Part shown: in pieces, positions 1 to 5,274 of the stretch
How positions within the stretch are numbered: position 1 is the stretch's first letter
Layout of the letters: each line of letters starts with the position of its first letter
Assembly: GCA_016200785.1 (NCBI GenBank)
Contig: JACQED010000164.1
Span: 1 to 5,776 of the forward strand
Length of the DNA: 5,776 nt
Source of the DNA: Chloroflexota bacterium
GTDB taxonomy: Bacteria > Chloroflexota > Anaerolineae > Anaerolineales > JACQED01
Reading direction: 5' to 3'
Position numbers and translations under genes: made by a program
Notes under the pieces: model-generated
Told to the model about the DNA's origin: nothing
Databases searched by the model: none
The model's input: the letters and a program-made list of their open reading frames with translations, nothing else

Positions 1-1864
1 TCGCCAGTGGGACTACGTCGCCCACGCGCACGGCGTTATGCATGCGGAAATCTACCGGGTCGAGTTTCAGATGAGCGGCGATTTCCTCCATAAGGCTTTC
101 GAGCGCGAACTCGGCCTGGGTAGCGCCATAGCCGCGGAACGCGCCGGGCGTTGGCTTGTTGGTGTACACCACGTCGAGATGAAAGCGCATGTTTGGGCAA
201 CGATACGTCGAGAGGCCGCGCAGGCCAGTCACCGTTCCGACGGTGAGTCCGTGCGTGCCGTAGCCGCCCGTGTCCGAGATGACGTGCATATCGAGCGCGT
301 GCAGGGCGCCATCTTTCATCACGCCGGCCCGATACTTGATTTTCATCGGGTGACGTGAGCGCGAACTGGTGAACTCCAGCTCGCGGGTGTACTCGAATCG
401 CACGGGGTGGCCGGTCGCGAGTGTGAGATGCGCGCACAGGTCCTCGATCAGCATCTCCTGCTTGCCGCCGAACCCGCCGCCGATGCGCGGTTTGACGACG
501 CGGATGCGCTTGAGCGGCAGGCCCAGGAGCGGCGAGAGCATTCGCCGAACGTGGAACGGCACCTGCGTGCTGGTGCGGACGACGAGCCGGTCATCTTCAT
601 CCCAATACGTCACGACGATGTGAGGCTCGATCGAGCCTTGCTGAACCTGTGAGACGAAATACGTGCGCTCGAAAACGTGATCGGACTCCTTCAGCCCCTT
701 TTCGACATCCGCGACGACGGCGTCGTTCACGATGGCGATATTGTGCCGCGCGTCGTGAATCTTCACCGCGTCCGGCTCGTCGTGGATGAGCGGCGCGCCG
801 TCTTTCATCGCTTCGACCGGGTCGAGGACGGCGGGCAAAACTTCGTACTCGACCTCGATCAGTTTCAGAGCCTCGTTGGCGATCTGCGGACTCTCCGCCG
901 CGACGACGGCCACGCGATCGCCGACGTAGCGCACTTTGTTGTCGAGGCACACCTGATCCCACGGGTGCGGGTTGGGGTACGACTGGCCGCCCGAAGCGTA
1001 GATGACGCGCGGAATATCTTTGTAAGTGAGCACGGCGTAAACGCCGGGCAGGGCGCGAGCTTTCGCAGCATCAATGTTCTTGATCCGGGCGTGCGCGTGC
1101 GGGCTGGTCAGCAGGGCCGCGTGAAGCATCCCCGGCAACTCCACGTCGTCGGCGAAGACCGGCTTGCCTTTGGCGAGTTTCACCGCGTCGACCTTCGGCT
1201 CAGGGTGGCCGACCACGTCGGTTTTCGGCTGCGGCGACTCGAGCACAACGGGGAAAGCGAAGATCGTTTGCGTTCGCGTGCCGCCCGCGCCGCTGGGGCC
1301 GGAGGGGTAGTCGGGCAATTCGCTCGGCGGCACGTCGCGCCCGCGCCCGAACACGGCCTCGAACGGAATGCCGTCGGCGCGCGGGCCGATGGGCGGGAGC
1401 GTCTCGCCGCGCATGGCCGCCGCCGCGCGCAGCACAGCCTGCACCGGTTTCTTGTAGCCGGTGCAACGGCACAGCACCGCGCTCAACGCAGCGGCGGCCT
1501 GTGCCTCGGTCGGGCGCTTTTCTTTTTCGAGCAGAAGTTTCGTCGCGAGGATCATCGCCGGCGTGCAGTAGCCGCACTGGATCGCGCCTGTGTCTATGAA
1601 CGCCTGTTGAATCGCGTGCGGCGTTTGATCAGGCGTGAGGCTTTCGAGGGTGACAACCGAATGACCATCCACTTGCGGCGCGAGCAGGACGCAGGTGGGC
1701 GTGAGCTTGCCGTCGAGGATCACCGAACACGCGCCACAGTCGCCGGTCTCACAGCCATGCTTCACGCTCCAACACCCGGAGCGTCTCAAAGCCACCATGA
1801 GCGACTCGTCCGGCGCGCAATCGAGTTGTGCCGGATTCCCGTTGAGGGTGAATTGAGCGTTCAT
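1..1864 (-). CDS. Xanthine dehydrogenase-family protein, fused 2Fe-2S and molybdopterin-binding subunits (3' end outside window)
   Basis: This frame is open for 621 codons from the ATG at 1864 to the left edge, so the protein is partial at its C-terminus. Residues 1-150 form the small-subunit module: plant-ferredoxin-type cluster ligands C38, C43, C46 and C58 (CETGDCGAC), then the second cluster CGYC (C97, C100) and CRC (C132, C134). After a linker of about 70 residues comes the large-subunit module from about 225: the hammerhead domain, GGGFGGK at 462-468 and PTPGAFRGYGATQ at 571-583, both molybdenum-cofactor contact regions. The family hydroxylates N-heterocycles or aldehydes with water, passing electrons through the 2Fe-2S clusters to the FAD subunit. 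The small and large subunits are often separate genes; here they are one chain. Aligning by eye to bovine xanthine oxidase, Glu802 is Q469 and Arg880 is about V545, so classical xanthine specificity is not assured; the Q resembles E. coli XdhA-type enzymes as I recall them. The start overlaps the FAD gene's stop as ATGA, implying translational coupling. Family very sure, substrate unknown. Confidence 0.95.
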   Translation of the reverse strand, partial: MNAQFTLNGNPAQLDCAPDESLMVALRRSGCWSVKHGCETGDCGACSVILDGKLTPTCVLLAPQVDGHSVVTLESLTPDQTPHAIQQAFIDTGAIQCGYCTPAMILATKLLLEKEKRPTEAQAAAALSAVLCRCTGYKKPVQAVLRAAAAMRGETLPPIGPRADGIPFEAVFGRGRDVPPSELPDYPSGPSGAGGTRTQTIFAFPVVLESPQPKTDVVGHPEPKVDAVKLAKGKPVFADDVELPGMLHAALLTSPHAHARIKNIDAAKARALPGVYAVLTYKDIPRVIYASGGQSYPNPHPWDQVCLDNKVRYVGDRVAVVAAESPQIANEALKLIEVEYEVLPAVLDPVEAMKDGAPLIHDEPDAVKIHDARHNIAIVNDAVVADVEKGLKESDHVFERTYFVSQVQQGSIEPHIVVTYWDEDDRLVVRTSTQVPFHVRRMLSPLLGLPLKRIRVVKPRIGGGFGGKQEMLIEDLCAHLTLATGHPVRFEYTRELEFTSSRSRHPMKIKYRAGVMKDGALHALDMHVISDTGGYGTHGLTVGTVTGLRGLSTYRCPNMRFHLDVVYTNKPTPGAFRGYGATQAEFALESLMEEIAAHLKLDPVDFRMHNAVRVGDVVPLA

Positions 1865-2709
1865 TTCGCTCTTTCCCACGCCCGCGTCAGCGCGCGCTGC
1901 GCCAGCACAGCCGCCATCTCGCGCCGATAGTCCGCACTGCCGCGATAATCGCCGACGGGCGACGAGGCTGACCGAACGGACTCGGCGGCCCGGCGCAGTA
2001 GATCGTCGTCGAGCAATTGGCCTTCAAGAAGTTTCTCAGCTGATGTCGCGCGGAATGGACGAAGGCCGGCCCCGGCTACCGCCACCCGCGCCGAACGGCA
2101 CGCGCCGCCGTCGGCCAGTTCGACGACGGCAACCGCGGCGACGATCGCCTCGTCACGCGGGGTGCGGGCGACGCGCTCCAACGCGCCGCCGACTTTCGTC
2201 TCAGGCAGGCGGCGGAAATTCACTTCGGCGACCATTTCGCCCGGCGCGGCATCGGCGGCGAGAAAGTCGGGCAGGGCCATCCCGCGTCTCCCGTTGCCGC
2301 GCAGGGCGACAATCGCATCGAGCGCGAGCAGAGCGAGCAGAACTTCGGGCGGGCCTTCGCGCGACAAGACTGCCCCGCCGACTGTTGCCAGGTGGCGCAG
2401 GCCATAATGGGCGACGTGTTGGGTTGCATGAGGCAGGAGGCCGTTAGCCTGCGAACTCAGCAGTGGCGAGTCGATCAGGTCTTGCAGAGGCGTCATCGCG
2501 CCGATGTGAATTATCCCATTGTCGGTTGGGTTGACGTAGGCGAGGTTGAGCCGGCTTAGATCGACGACCGCTTCGGCTTCGGCATACGGATTCGGCGGCG
2601 GCTTCGGGCCGACGACTAGGGGAATCGTGCGCACATCACGGCGGCGCAGTAACTTCAGCGCGTCGGGCAAATCGGTCGGGCGGTGATACTCGCGCGAGCG
2701 AGTTGGCAT
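1861..2709 (-). CDS. FAD-binding (medium) subunit of xanthine dehydrogenase/CO dehydrogenase family
   Basis: This 282-residue protein has the normal length of a CoxM/XdhB-type flavin subunit. It would accept electrons from the 2Fe-2S clusters of the adjacent gene product and pass them to NAD or another acceptor. It opens with the typical REYHRPTDLPDAL (6-18), continues through AVVDLSRL (47-54) and IHIGAMTPL (67-75), and ends with the CO-dehydrogenase flavoprotein C-terminal domain (ERVARTPRDEAIVAA near 178-192 and GDYRGSADYRREMA near 253-266). The first flavin-contact motif, usually AGGTD/AGGQS, is replaced by VVGPKPPPNPY (32-42). The second, usually TIGGN, is TVGGA (109-113). FAD binding may therefore be altered or lost. 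I chose the ATG at 2709 because GGGAGGG lies just upstream; GTG at 2724 and ATG at 2721 are in frame but have no such site. It is the first gene of the minus-strand operon and overlaps the next by four bases. Confidence 0.93.
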   Translation of the reverse strand: MPTRSREYHRPTDLPDALKLLRRRDVRTIPLVVGPKPPPNPYAEAEAVVDLSRLNLAYVNPTDNGIIHIGAMTPLQDLIDSPLLSSQANGLLPHATQHVAHYGLRHLATVGGAVLSREGPPEVLLALLALDAIVALRGNGRRGMALPDFLAADAAPGEMVAEVNFRRLPETKVGGALERVARTPRDEAIVAAVAVVELADGGACRSARVAVAGAGLRPFRATSAEKLLEGQLLDDDLLRRAAESVRSASSPVGDYRGSADYRREMAAVLAQRALTRAWERAK

Positions 2710-2712
2710 AGA

Positions 2713-2719
2713 CCCTCCC
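2713..2719 (-). promoter_or_regulatory. Ribosome binding site deciding the FAD-subunit start
   Basis: On the minus strand GGGAGGG sits three bases before the ATG at 2709, giving a GGAGG core with a 4-base spacer. It lies inside the longer reading frame that begins at 2724, so it argues for the shorter protein. Confidence 0.7.
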
Positions 2720-2742
2720 ATCACAGAGGAATGATTGGCTTC

Positions 2743-2771
2743 AAGTTAGCACAGGTCAATCGGCGTGTCAA
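2743..2771 (-). promoter_or_regulatory. Sigma70-type promoter for the dehydrogenase operon
   Basis: Reading the minus strand, a perfect -35 box TTGACA (2771-2766) is followed after 17 bases by TAACTT (2748-2743), which matches the -10 consensus at positions 1, 2 and 6. The bases just before it end in TGC, an extended -10 element that would compensate for the weak hexamer. Transcription would start near 2736, leaving a leader of about 27 bases before the FAD-subunit ATG. Confidence 0.6.
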
Positions 2772-2791
2772 GTTTCATGGGACGATCCAGA

Positions 2792-2821
2792 TTGACAGTG
2801 GCTGCGCGGCGGTGCTACAAT
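2792..2821 (+). promoter_or_regulatory. Strong sigma70-type promoter for the amidohydrolase
   Basis: A perfect -35 box TTGACA (2792-2797) is separated by 18 bases from TACAAT (2816-2821), which matches the -10 consensus at five of six positions. Transcription would begin near 2828, giving a leader of about 88 bases. The -35 box lies only 20 bp from the -35 box of the divergent promoter, so a single regulator between them could control both genes. Confidence 0.72.
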
Positions 2822-2878
2822 CCTCGCAGTCGTGCACCTGTCTTATTCTTCCTCCCTCGTGTTGTGATCAATCCTCGC
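2818..2878. repeat. Perfect 10-bp direct repeat in the amidohydrolase leader
   Basis: CAATCCTCGC occurs at 2818-2827 and again at 2869-2878. The first copy overlaps the -10 box and probable start site; the second lies in the untranslated leader. The offset is 51 bp, close to five helical turns, so both copies would face the same side of the DNA. That placement suits a repressor site, but chance has not been excluded. Confidence 0.45.
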
Positions 2879-2902
2879 CGGTTGGCCGCCCTCGGCGTAT
2901 TG

Positions 2903-2907
2903 AAGGA
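2903..2907 (+). promoter_or_regulatory. Ribosome binding site of the amidohydrolase
   Basis: AAGGA lies 8 bases before the ATG at 2916. This supports that ATG as the start, and the protein's N-terminus begins normally for the family. Confidence 0.65.
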
Positions 2908-2915
2908 AATCGCTC

Positions 2916-4319
2916 ATGCAAAACGTTGAGCTGCTGGTTCAGCACGCGCTGATCGTCACGCAAAACGATCGGCGCGAGGTGATTGAGGATGGAGCCGTTG
3001 CAGTCCGGGGCGCGACCATTGTTGCCGTCGGACCGACGGTTGAGATCGCGCAGAAGTTCGCCGCGTCCAAAGTGATTGACGCCAGCAGCCGAGCACTGTT
3101 CCCCGGACTAGTTAACACCCACACGCATTTGTTTCAGTCGGCGGTCAAAGGGTTGGGCGAGGACATGGCCGTGGAGCAGTGGGTCCAAGCCGTTACGTTC
3201 CCGACGGCGGTGACGATGAGTGCCGAGGAAACTTATCTGGCTACGCTGGTGAGCTGCCTGGAGAATCTCCGCAGTGGCGCGACGACCGTCGTGGATTTCA
3301 TGTATCCGGTCGGAGACCCGGCATTACATGAGGCGGTCATCCGGGCGATGGCCGACAGCGGATTGCGCGGACGGTACTCGCGCATGGTCAACGATTTCGG
3401 CGAGCAGTACGGCGTGGCCCCGGCCCTCATCCATTCCTGCGATACGTGTCTCGACCACGCCGCCGAATTGCACGCCCGCTGGCACGGCGCGTCCGATGGG
3501 CGGATCGGCGTGGGGCTTTCCGTCGGCGTGATCTGGGGCGTCACCGAAGCCGGACTGCGCGCTGTGCGCCGTTGCGCCGATGAGAACCAGATGCCGATCA
3601 CGATGCACATCAACGAGACGGCGTTCGACAACGCTTGCTCGCTGGATCGCTTTGGCCGCCGCACCGTGCCCATGCTGGCTCACACCGGACTGCTCGGCCC
3701 CGACCTCTTGGCCGTTCACTGCGTTGATATGGACGACGAGGACATTGCCCTGTTCGCCAAGCACGGCGTCACCGTTTCGTACAATGCCGTGAGCAACATG
3801 TATCTCGGCTCGGGTGTTGCGCCCATCATGCGGATGGCCGAAGCGGGTCTGACCATCGGCCTCGGAACCGACGGGGCCGGGAGCAACAATAGTCAAGACA
3901 TGCTGGAGTCGTTGAAGTTCGGCGCGCTGTTACAGAAGGTCGCCGCGCACAACGCTTCGGTCGTTCGGGCGCAGACGGCGCTGGATTGGGCGACGCGCGG
4001 CGGCGCGAAGGCCGTCGGGCTGGGGGCCGAGGTCGGATCAATCGAGCCTGGCAAGAAGGCGGATTTCTTTTTGCTTGACCCGTTCACGCCCAAAGCGACG
4101 CCGGTGCACGATCCGTTGGCGACGTTGGTCTATTCGGCGGGCGAGGCGAATGTGGTGACGACTGTCGTTGACGGTCACGTTCTTCTCGAAGACGGCGTCT
4201 TCCGCCATTTGGACGAACCTGCACTGTTGAGGGAAGCGCAGAAATCGGCGCAGAGTTTAGCAATGCGGGCAGGGACCGAGAGGTTGTTGGAGGGGAGGGC
4301 GAGGTGGAGGCCGGTGTAG
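2916..4319 (+). CDS. Metal-dependent amidohydrolase/deaminase, ATZ/TRZ-like (8-oxoguanine/methylthioadenosine deaminase type)
   Basis: This 467-residue protein is full length for the amidohydrolase-superfamily branch that includes AtzA/TrzN, 5-methylthioadenosine/S-adenosylhomocysteine deaminase and 8-oxoguanine deaminase. These cytosolic enzymes use one divalent metal to displace an amino, chloro or similar group from a purine, pyrimidine or triazine ring. The small beta-sandwich domain is built from residues about 1-60 and 375-430. The TIM barrel carries every expected ligand: HTH (H69, H71) after PGLVN, H231 in MHINET with E234, H268 in AVHCVDM, and D319 in GLGTDGAGSNN. The C-terminal EPGKKADFFLLD (377-388) is typical. 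Nothing is truncated. The exact substrate cannot be read from sequence; the neighbouring dehydrogenase genes, transcribed divergently from a shared control region, suggest a nitrogen heterocycle such as an oxidised purine. It converges on the retropepsin gene. Confidence 0.93.
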   Translation: MQNVELLVQHALIVTQNDRREVIEDGAVAVRGATIVAVGPTVEIAQKFAASKVIDASSRALFPGLVNTHTHLFQSAVKGLGEDMAVEQWVQAVTFPTAVTMSAEETYLATLVSCLENLRSGATTVVDFMYPVGDPALHEAVIRAMADSGLRGRYSRMVNDFGEQYGVAPALIHSCDTCLDHAAELHARWHGASDGRIGVGLSVGVIWGVTEAGLRAVRRCADENQMPITMHINETAFDNACSLDRFGRRTVPMLAHTGLLGPDLLAVHCVDMDDEDIALFAKHGVTVSYNAVSNMYLGSGVAPIMRMAEAGLTIGLGTDGAGSNNSQDMLESLKFGALLQKVAAHNASVVRAQTALDWATRGGAKAVGLGAEVGSIEPGKKADFFLLDPFTPKATPVHDPLATLVYSAGEANVVTTVVDGHVLLEDGVFRHLDEPALLREAQKSAQSLAMRAGTERLLEGRARWRPV

Positions 4320-4350
4320 AAATCCAAAATCCCAAGGGCCAAATCCCAAA
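4320..4350. repeat. Short AAATCCCAA repeats in the convergent gap
   Basis: The 33 bases between the two converging stop codons are mostly copies of one motif: AAATCC-AAA (4320-4328), AAATCCCAA (4327-4335) and AAATCCCAA (4341-4349). The gap has no hairpin followed by T's on either strand, so it is not a recognisable intrinsic terminator. A-rich ATCCCAA strings of this kind can be dispersed genome repeats, but copies elsewhere cannot be seen here. Confidence 0.5.
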
Positions 4351-4352
4351 CT

Positions 4353-4733
4353 CTACTCGGTTATCTCGATGGTCTCGCCTGGGCCGTCTAGGAAGATGCG
4401 TAGCAAGTTCAAGACACCCCTGCCAAGCACGATTTCGTCCGAGAGATCGTCGCCGACGACTTCCACTTGGGGCAAGGAGATGTCCCCGATCCTCAAGTCC
4501 ACGATGTACAGCATTACGGAGCGGGACTCACCCCATTGGCCACGAACCGACATCGTGATAGTTTCAAGCGCACTCACGGTTTCCAGATGATTCAGGGGAA
4601 CAATCGTGGCGTCTGCGCCCGTGTCAATGAGAGCGCGGAGTGGGCCAATGTGCAGATTCTCCGCCGGGGTGGACAAAACGACTTCTGTTTCCGGTGCGGG
4701 CGGAAAGTAATTTCTGCTGTCGCGGAATATCAT
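4353..4733 (-). CDS. Stand-alone retropepsin-like aspartic protease domain protein
   Basis: This 126-residue protein matches the clan AA (retroviral-type) aspartic protease fold. The active-site motif is ALIDTGADATIVP, with the catalytic Asp at D37 of DTGA (37-40). The closing hydrophobic-hydrophobic-glycine segment is IVLGRGVLN (101-109), followed by LDGPGETIEI (115-124), the usual C-terminal strand. Retropepsins work as homodimers, each chain giving one DTG, and a protein of this size has room for only one domain. The family usually has LGR-D or LGM-D in the second motif; here it is LGRG. No signal peptide or membrane segment is seen, so it should be cytosolic. It follows the DUF5678-type gene with an ATGA overlap, so the two are surely co-translated. 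Such pairs occur in cyanobacteria and Chloroflexota as far as I recall, with no established function. The substrate is unknown; the partner protein is the obvious candidate. Confidence 0.85.
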   Translation of the reverse strand: MIFRDSRNYFPPAPETEVVLSTPAENLHIGPLRALIDTGADATIVPLNHLETVSALETITMSVRGQWGESRSVMLYIVDLRIGDISLPQVEVVGDDLSDEIVLGRGVLNLLRIFLDGPGETIEITE

Positions 4734-5101
4734 GCGCCGTTTCTGACTATTTTGGGGCTTCGGAAGACCAATACCCGATCCGGCTCATCAGTCACCTTCT
4801 TGAGCAGTACAGGCGTATGACCTAATTTGGCAAAGACGCGCAGGTGAAGCGCACGAAGGCTCGGGTCATGGTCGATCACTTTGCCTTCGTGAACGGCGAC
4901 GTATTCACCCCGATATTGATCTAGTAGTGATTGCTTCTGTTCCTCGAACGCATTGGACTCTGCGCGAATTTTCTCGCGGCGGAATGCTCGAACGTGCTGT
5001 CGAAGAATTGAATCGACGAAATCTTCGGCAGTGGCTTGATTACTATTGGCCATCTGGTTGATCTGTTCGGCCATGTCTGGCTTGAGGGTGACGGTGAGCA
5101 T
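4730..5101 (-). CDS. Ribbon-helix-helix-like N-terminus with DUF5678-type C-terminal domain
   Basis: This 123-residue protein starts with MLTVTLKPDMAEQINQMA, a strand plus helix like the ribbon-helix-helix fold of antitoxin-type DNA-binding proteins, and helix two runs through about residue 38 (AEDFVDSILRQHV). Residues 37-60 are a charged, probably helical linker. From 62 the pattern YRGEYVAVHEGKVIDHD, then a helix and PVLLKKV (97-103), fits DUF5678, a short domain of unknown function. The tail RVLVFRSPKIVRNG (109-122) is basic. GGAGG lies 5 bases before the ATG, a strong ribosome binding site. The gene is the first of a two-gene unit, overlapping the retropepsin gene by four bases. By analogy with toxin-antitoxin operons it may bind its own promoter, but no operator is demonstrated. 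The domain calls come from recalled patterns, stronger for DUF5678 than for ribbon-helix-helix. Confidence 0.78.
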   Translation of the reverse strand: MLTVTLKPDMAEQINQMANSNQATAEDFVDSILRQHVRAFRREKIRAESNAFEEQKQSLLDQYRGEYVAVHEGKVIDHDPSLRALHLRVFAKLGHTPVLLKKVTDEPDRVLVFRSPKIVRNGA

Positions 5102-5106
5102 GAATA

Positions 5107-5111
5107 CCTCC
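5107..5111 (-). promoter_or_regulatory. Ribosome binding site of the DUF5678-type gene
   Basis: GGAGG on the minus strand is followed by a 5-base spacer and the ATG at 5101. It begins one base after the TAG that ends the possible remnant reading frame upstream. Confidence 0.75.
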
Positions 5112-5112
5112 G

Positions 5113-5208
5113 CTAGGGCAAGCGGGTTTCAGTACGAATGAGCCTGAGTCTTTCCAACGCAGGCAGTTGTCGAATAGCGGGCAAAATCTCTGCGATGGTA
5201 ATAGTCTT
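5113..5208 (-). pseudogene. Possible remnant of a small ORF upstream of the DUF5678/retropepsin pair
   Basis: In the minus-strand frame ending with TAG at 5113-5115, the translation reads KTITIAEILPAIRQLP and continues ALERLRLIRTETRLP. It looks like the amphipathic N-terminal segment of short proteins common in cyanobacteria and Chloroflexota, typically beginning MKT(I/L)T and leading small toxin-antitoxin-like cassettes. No ATG or GTG is present where the start should be; the codon before the lysine is GAT. It ends where such proteins would continue. The frame is also the same as the upstream UbiD gene, open for 53 codons after that gene's TAA. It could be a decayed first gene of the cassette, or chance. 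The family resemblance is from memory. Confidence 0.35.
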
Positions 5209-5226
5209 ATCTTTCCGACGGTGACA

Positions 5227-5232
5227 AGTATA
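5227..5232 (-). promoter_or_regulatory. Candidate -10 box for the DUF5678/retropepsin unit
   Basis: TATACT on the minus strand matches the sigma70 -10 consensus at five of six positions and lies in the AT-richer spacer after the UbiD stop. No convincing -35 box is found 16-18 bases upstream (the region reads about CGGATTG), so transcription may instead depend on read-through from UbiD or on an activator. Confidence 0.3.
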
Positions 5233-5274
5233 CTCTCGGCGAACGACGACGGCAATCCGATGTCCAATTGCTAA

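Larger units (their letters stand above)
2710..2915. other. Divergent intergenic control region
   Basis: This 206-bp gap separates the FAD-subunit gene (minus) from the amidohydrolase (plus). It carries both outward promoters, a 10-bp direct repeat, and a short GCCG-CCCT-CGGC hairpin (2885-2896) a few bases before the amidohydrolase ribosome binding site. I see no tRNA, riboswitch-like fold or small gene in it. Confidence 0.7.
5102..5274. other. Spacer between UbiD gene and DUF5678-type gene
   Basis: These 173 bases hold the ribosome binding site, the candidate -10 box and the possible remnant ORF. One line in it counts about 47% G+C by hand, clearly lower than the metabolic genes. No terminator for the UbiD gene is visible. 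Confidence 0.55.

Noticed and set aside
677..1930. A 417-codon plus-strand open frame starting with MIGLLQPL.
   Set aside because: It lies antisense to the xanthine dehydrogenase-family gene, which shows both 2Fe-2S cluster motifs and molybdopterin motifs. The plus-strand product is Arg/Val/His-rich with no recognisable domain and is a shadow of high-GC coding sequence.
2043..2447. Plus-strand open frames across the FAD-subunit gene.
   Set aside because: They are antisense, extremely Arg/Pro-rich and typical of shadow frames in GC-rich genes.
3324..3896. A 190-codon minus-strand open frame within the amidohydrolase.
   Set aside because: It is antisense to a region with all amidohydrolase metal ligands; its translation has no family features and no ribosome binding site stands out.
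4369..4825. Plus-strand open frames opposite the retropepsin gene.
   Set aside because: The minus strand has the DTGA motif, an ATGA overlap with its neighbour and a sensible C-terminal strand; the plus frames have none.
5043..5267. A 74-codon minus-strand frame beginning MDIGLPSSFAES.
   Set aside because: It runs into the DUF5678-type gene out of frame, and the recognisable small-ORF-like signal in the spacer lies in a different frame. No ribosome binding site is apparent.
5252..5271. GCAAT-N10-ATTGC inverted repeat after the UbiD stop, considered as operator or terminator.
   Set aside because: Arms of only 5 bp with a 10-bp spacer are expected by chance, and there is no T-run for a terminator.
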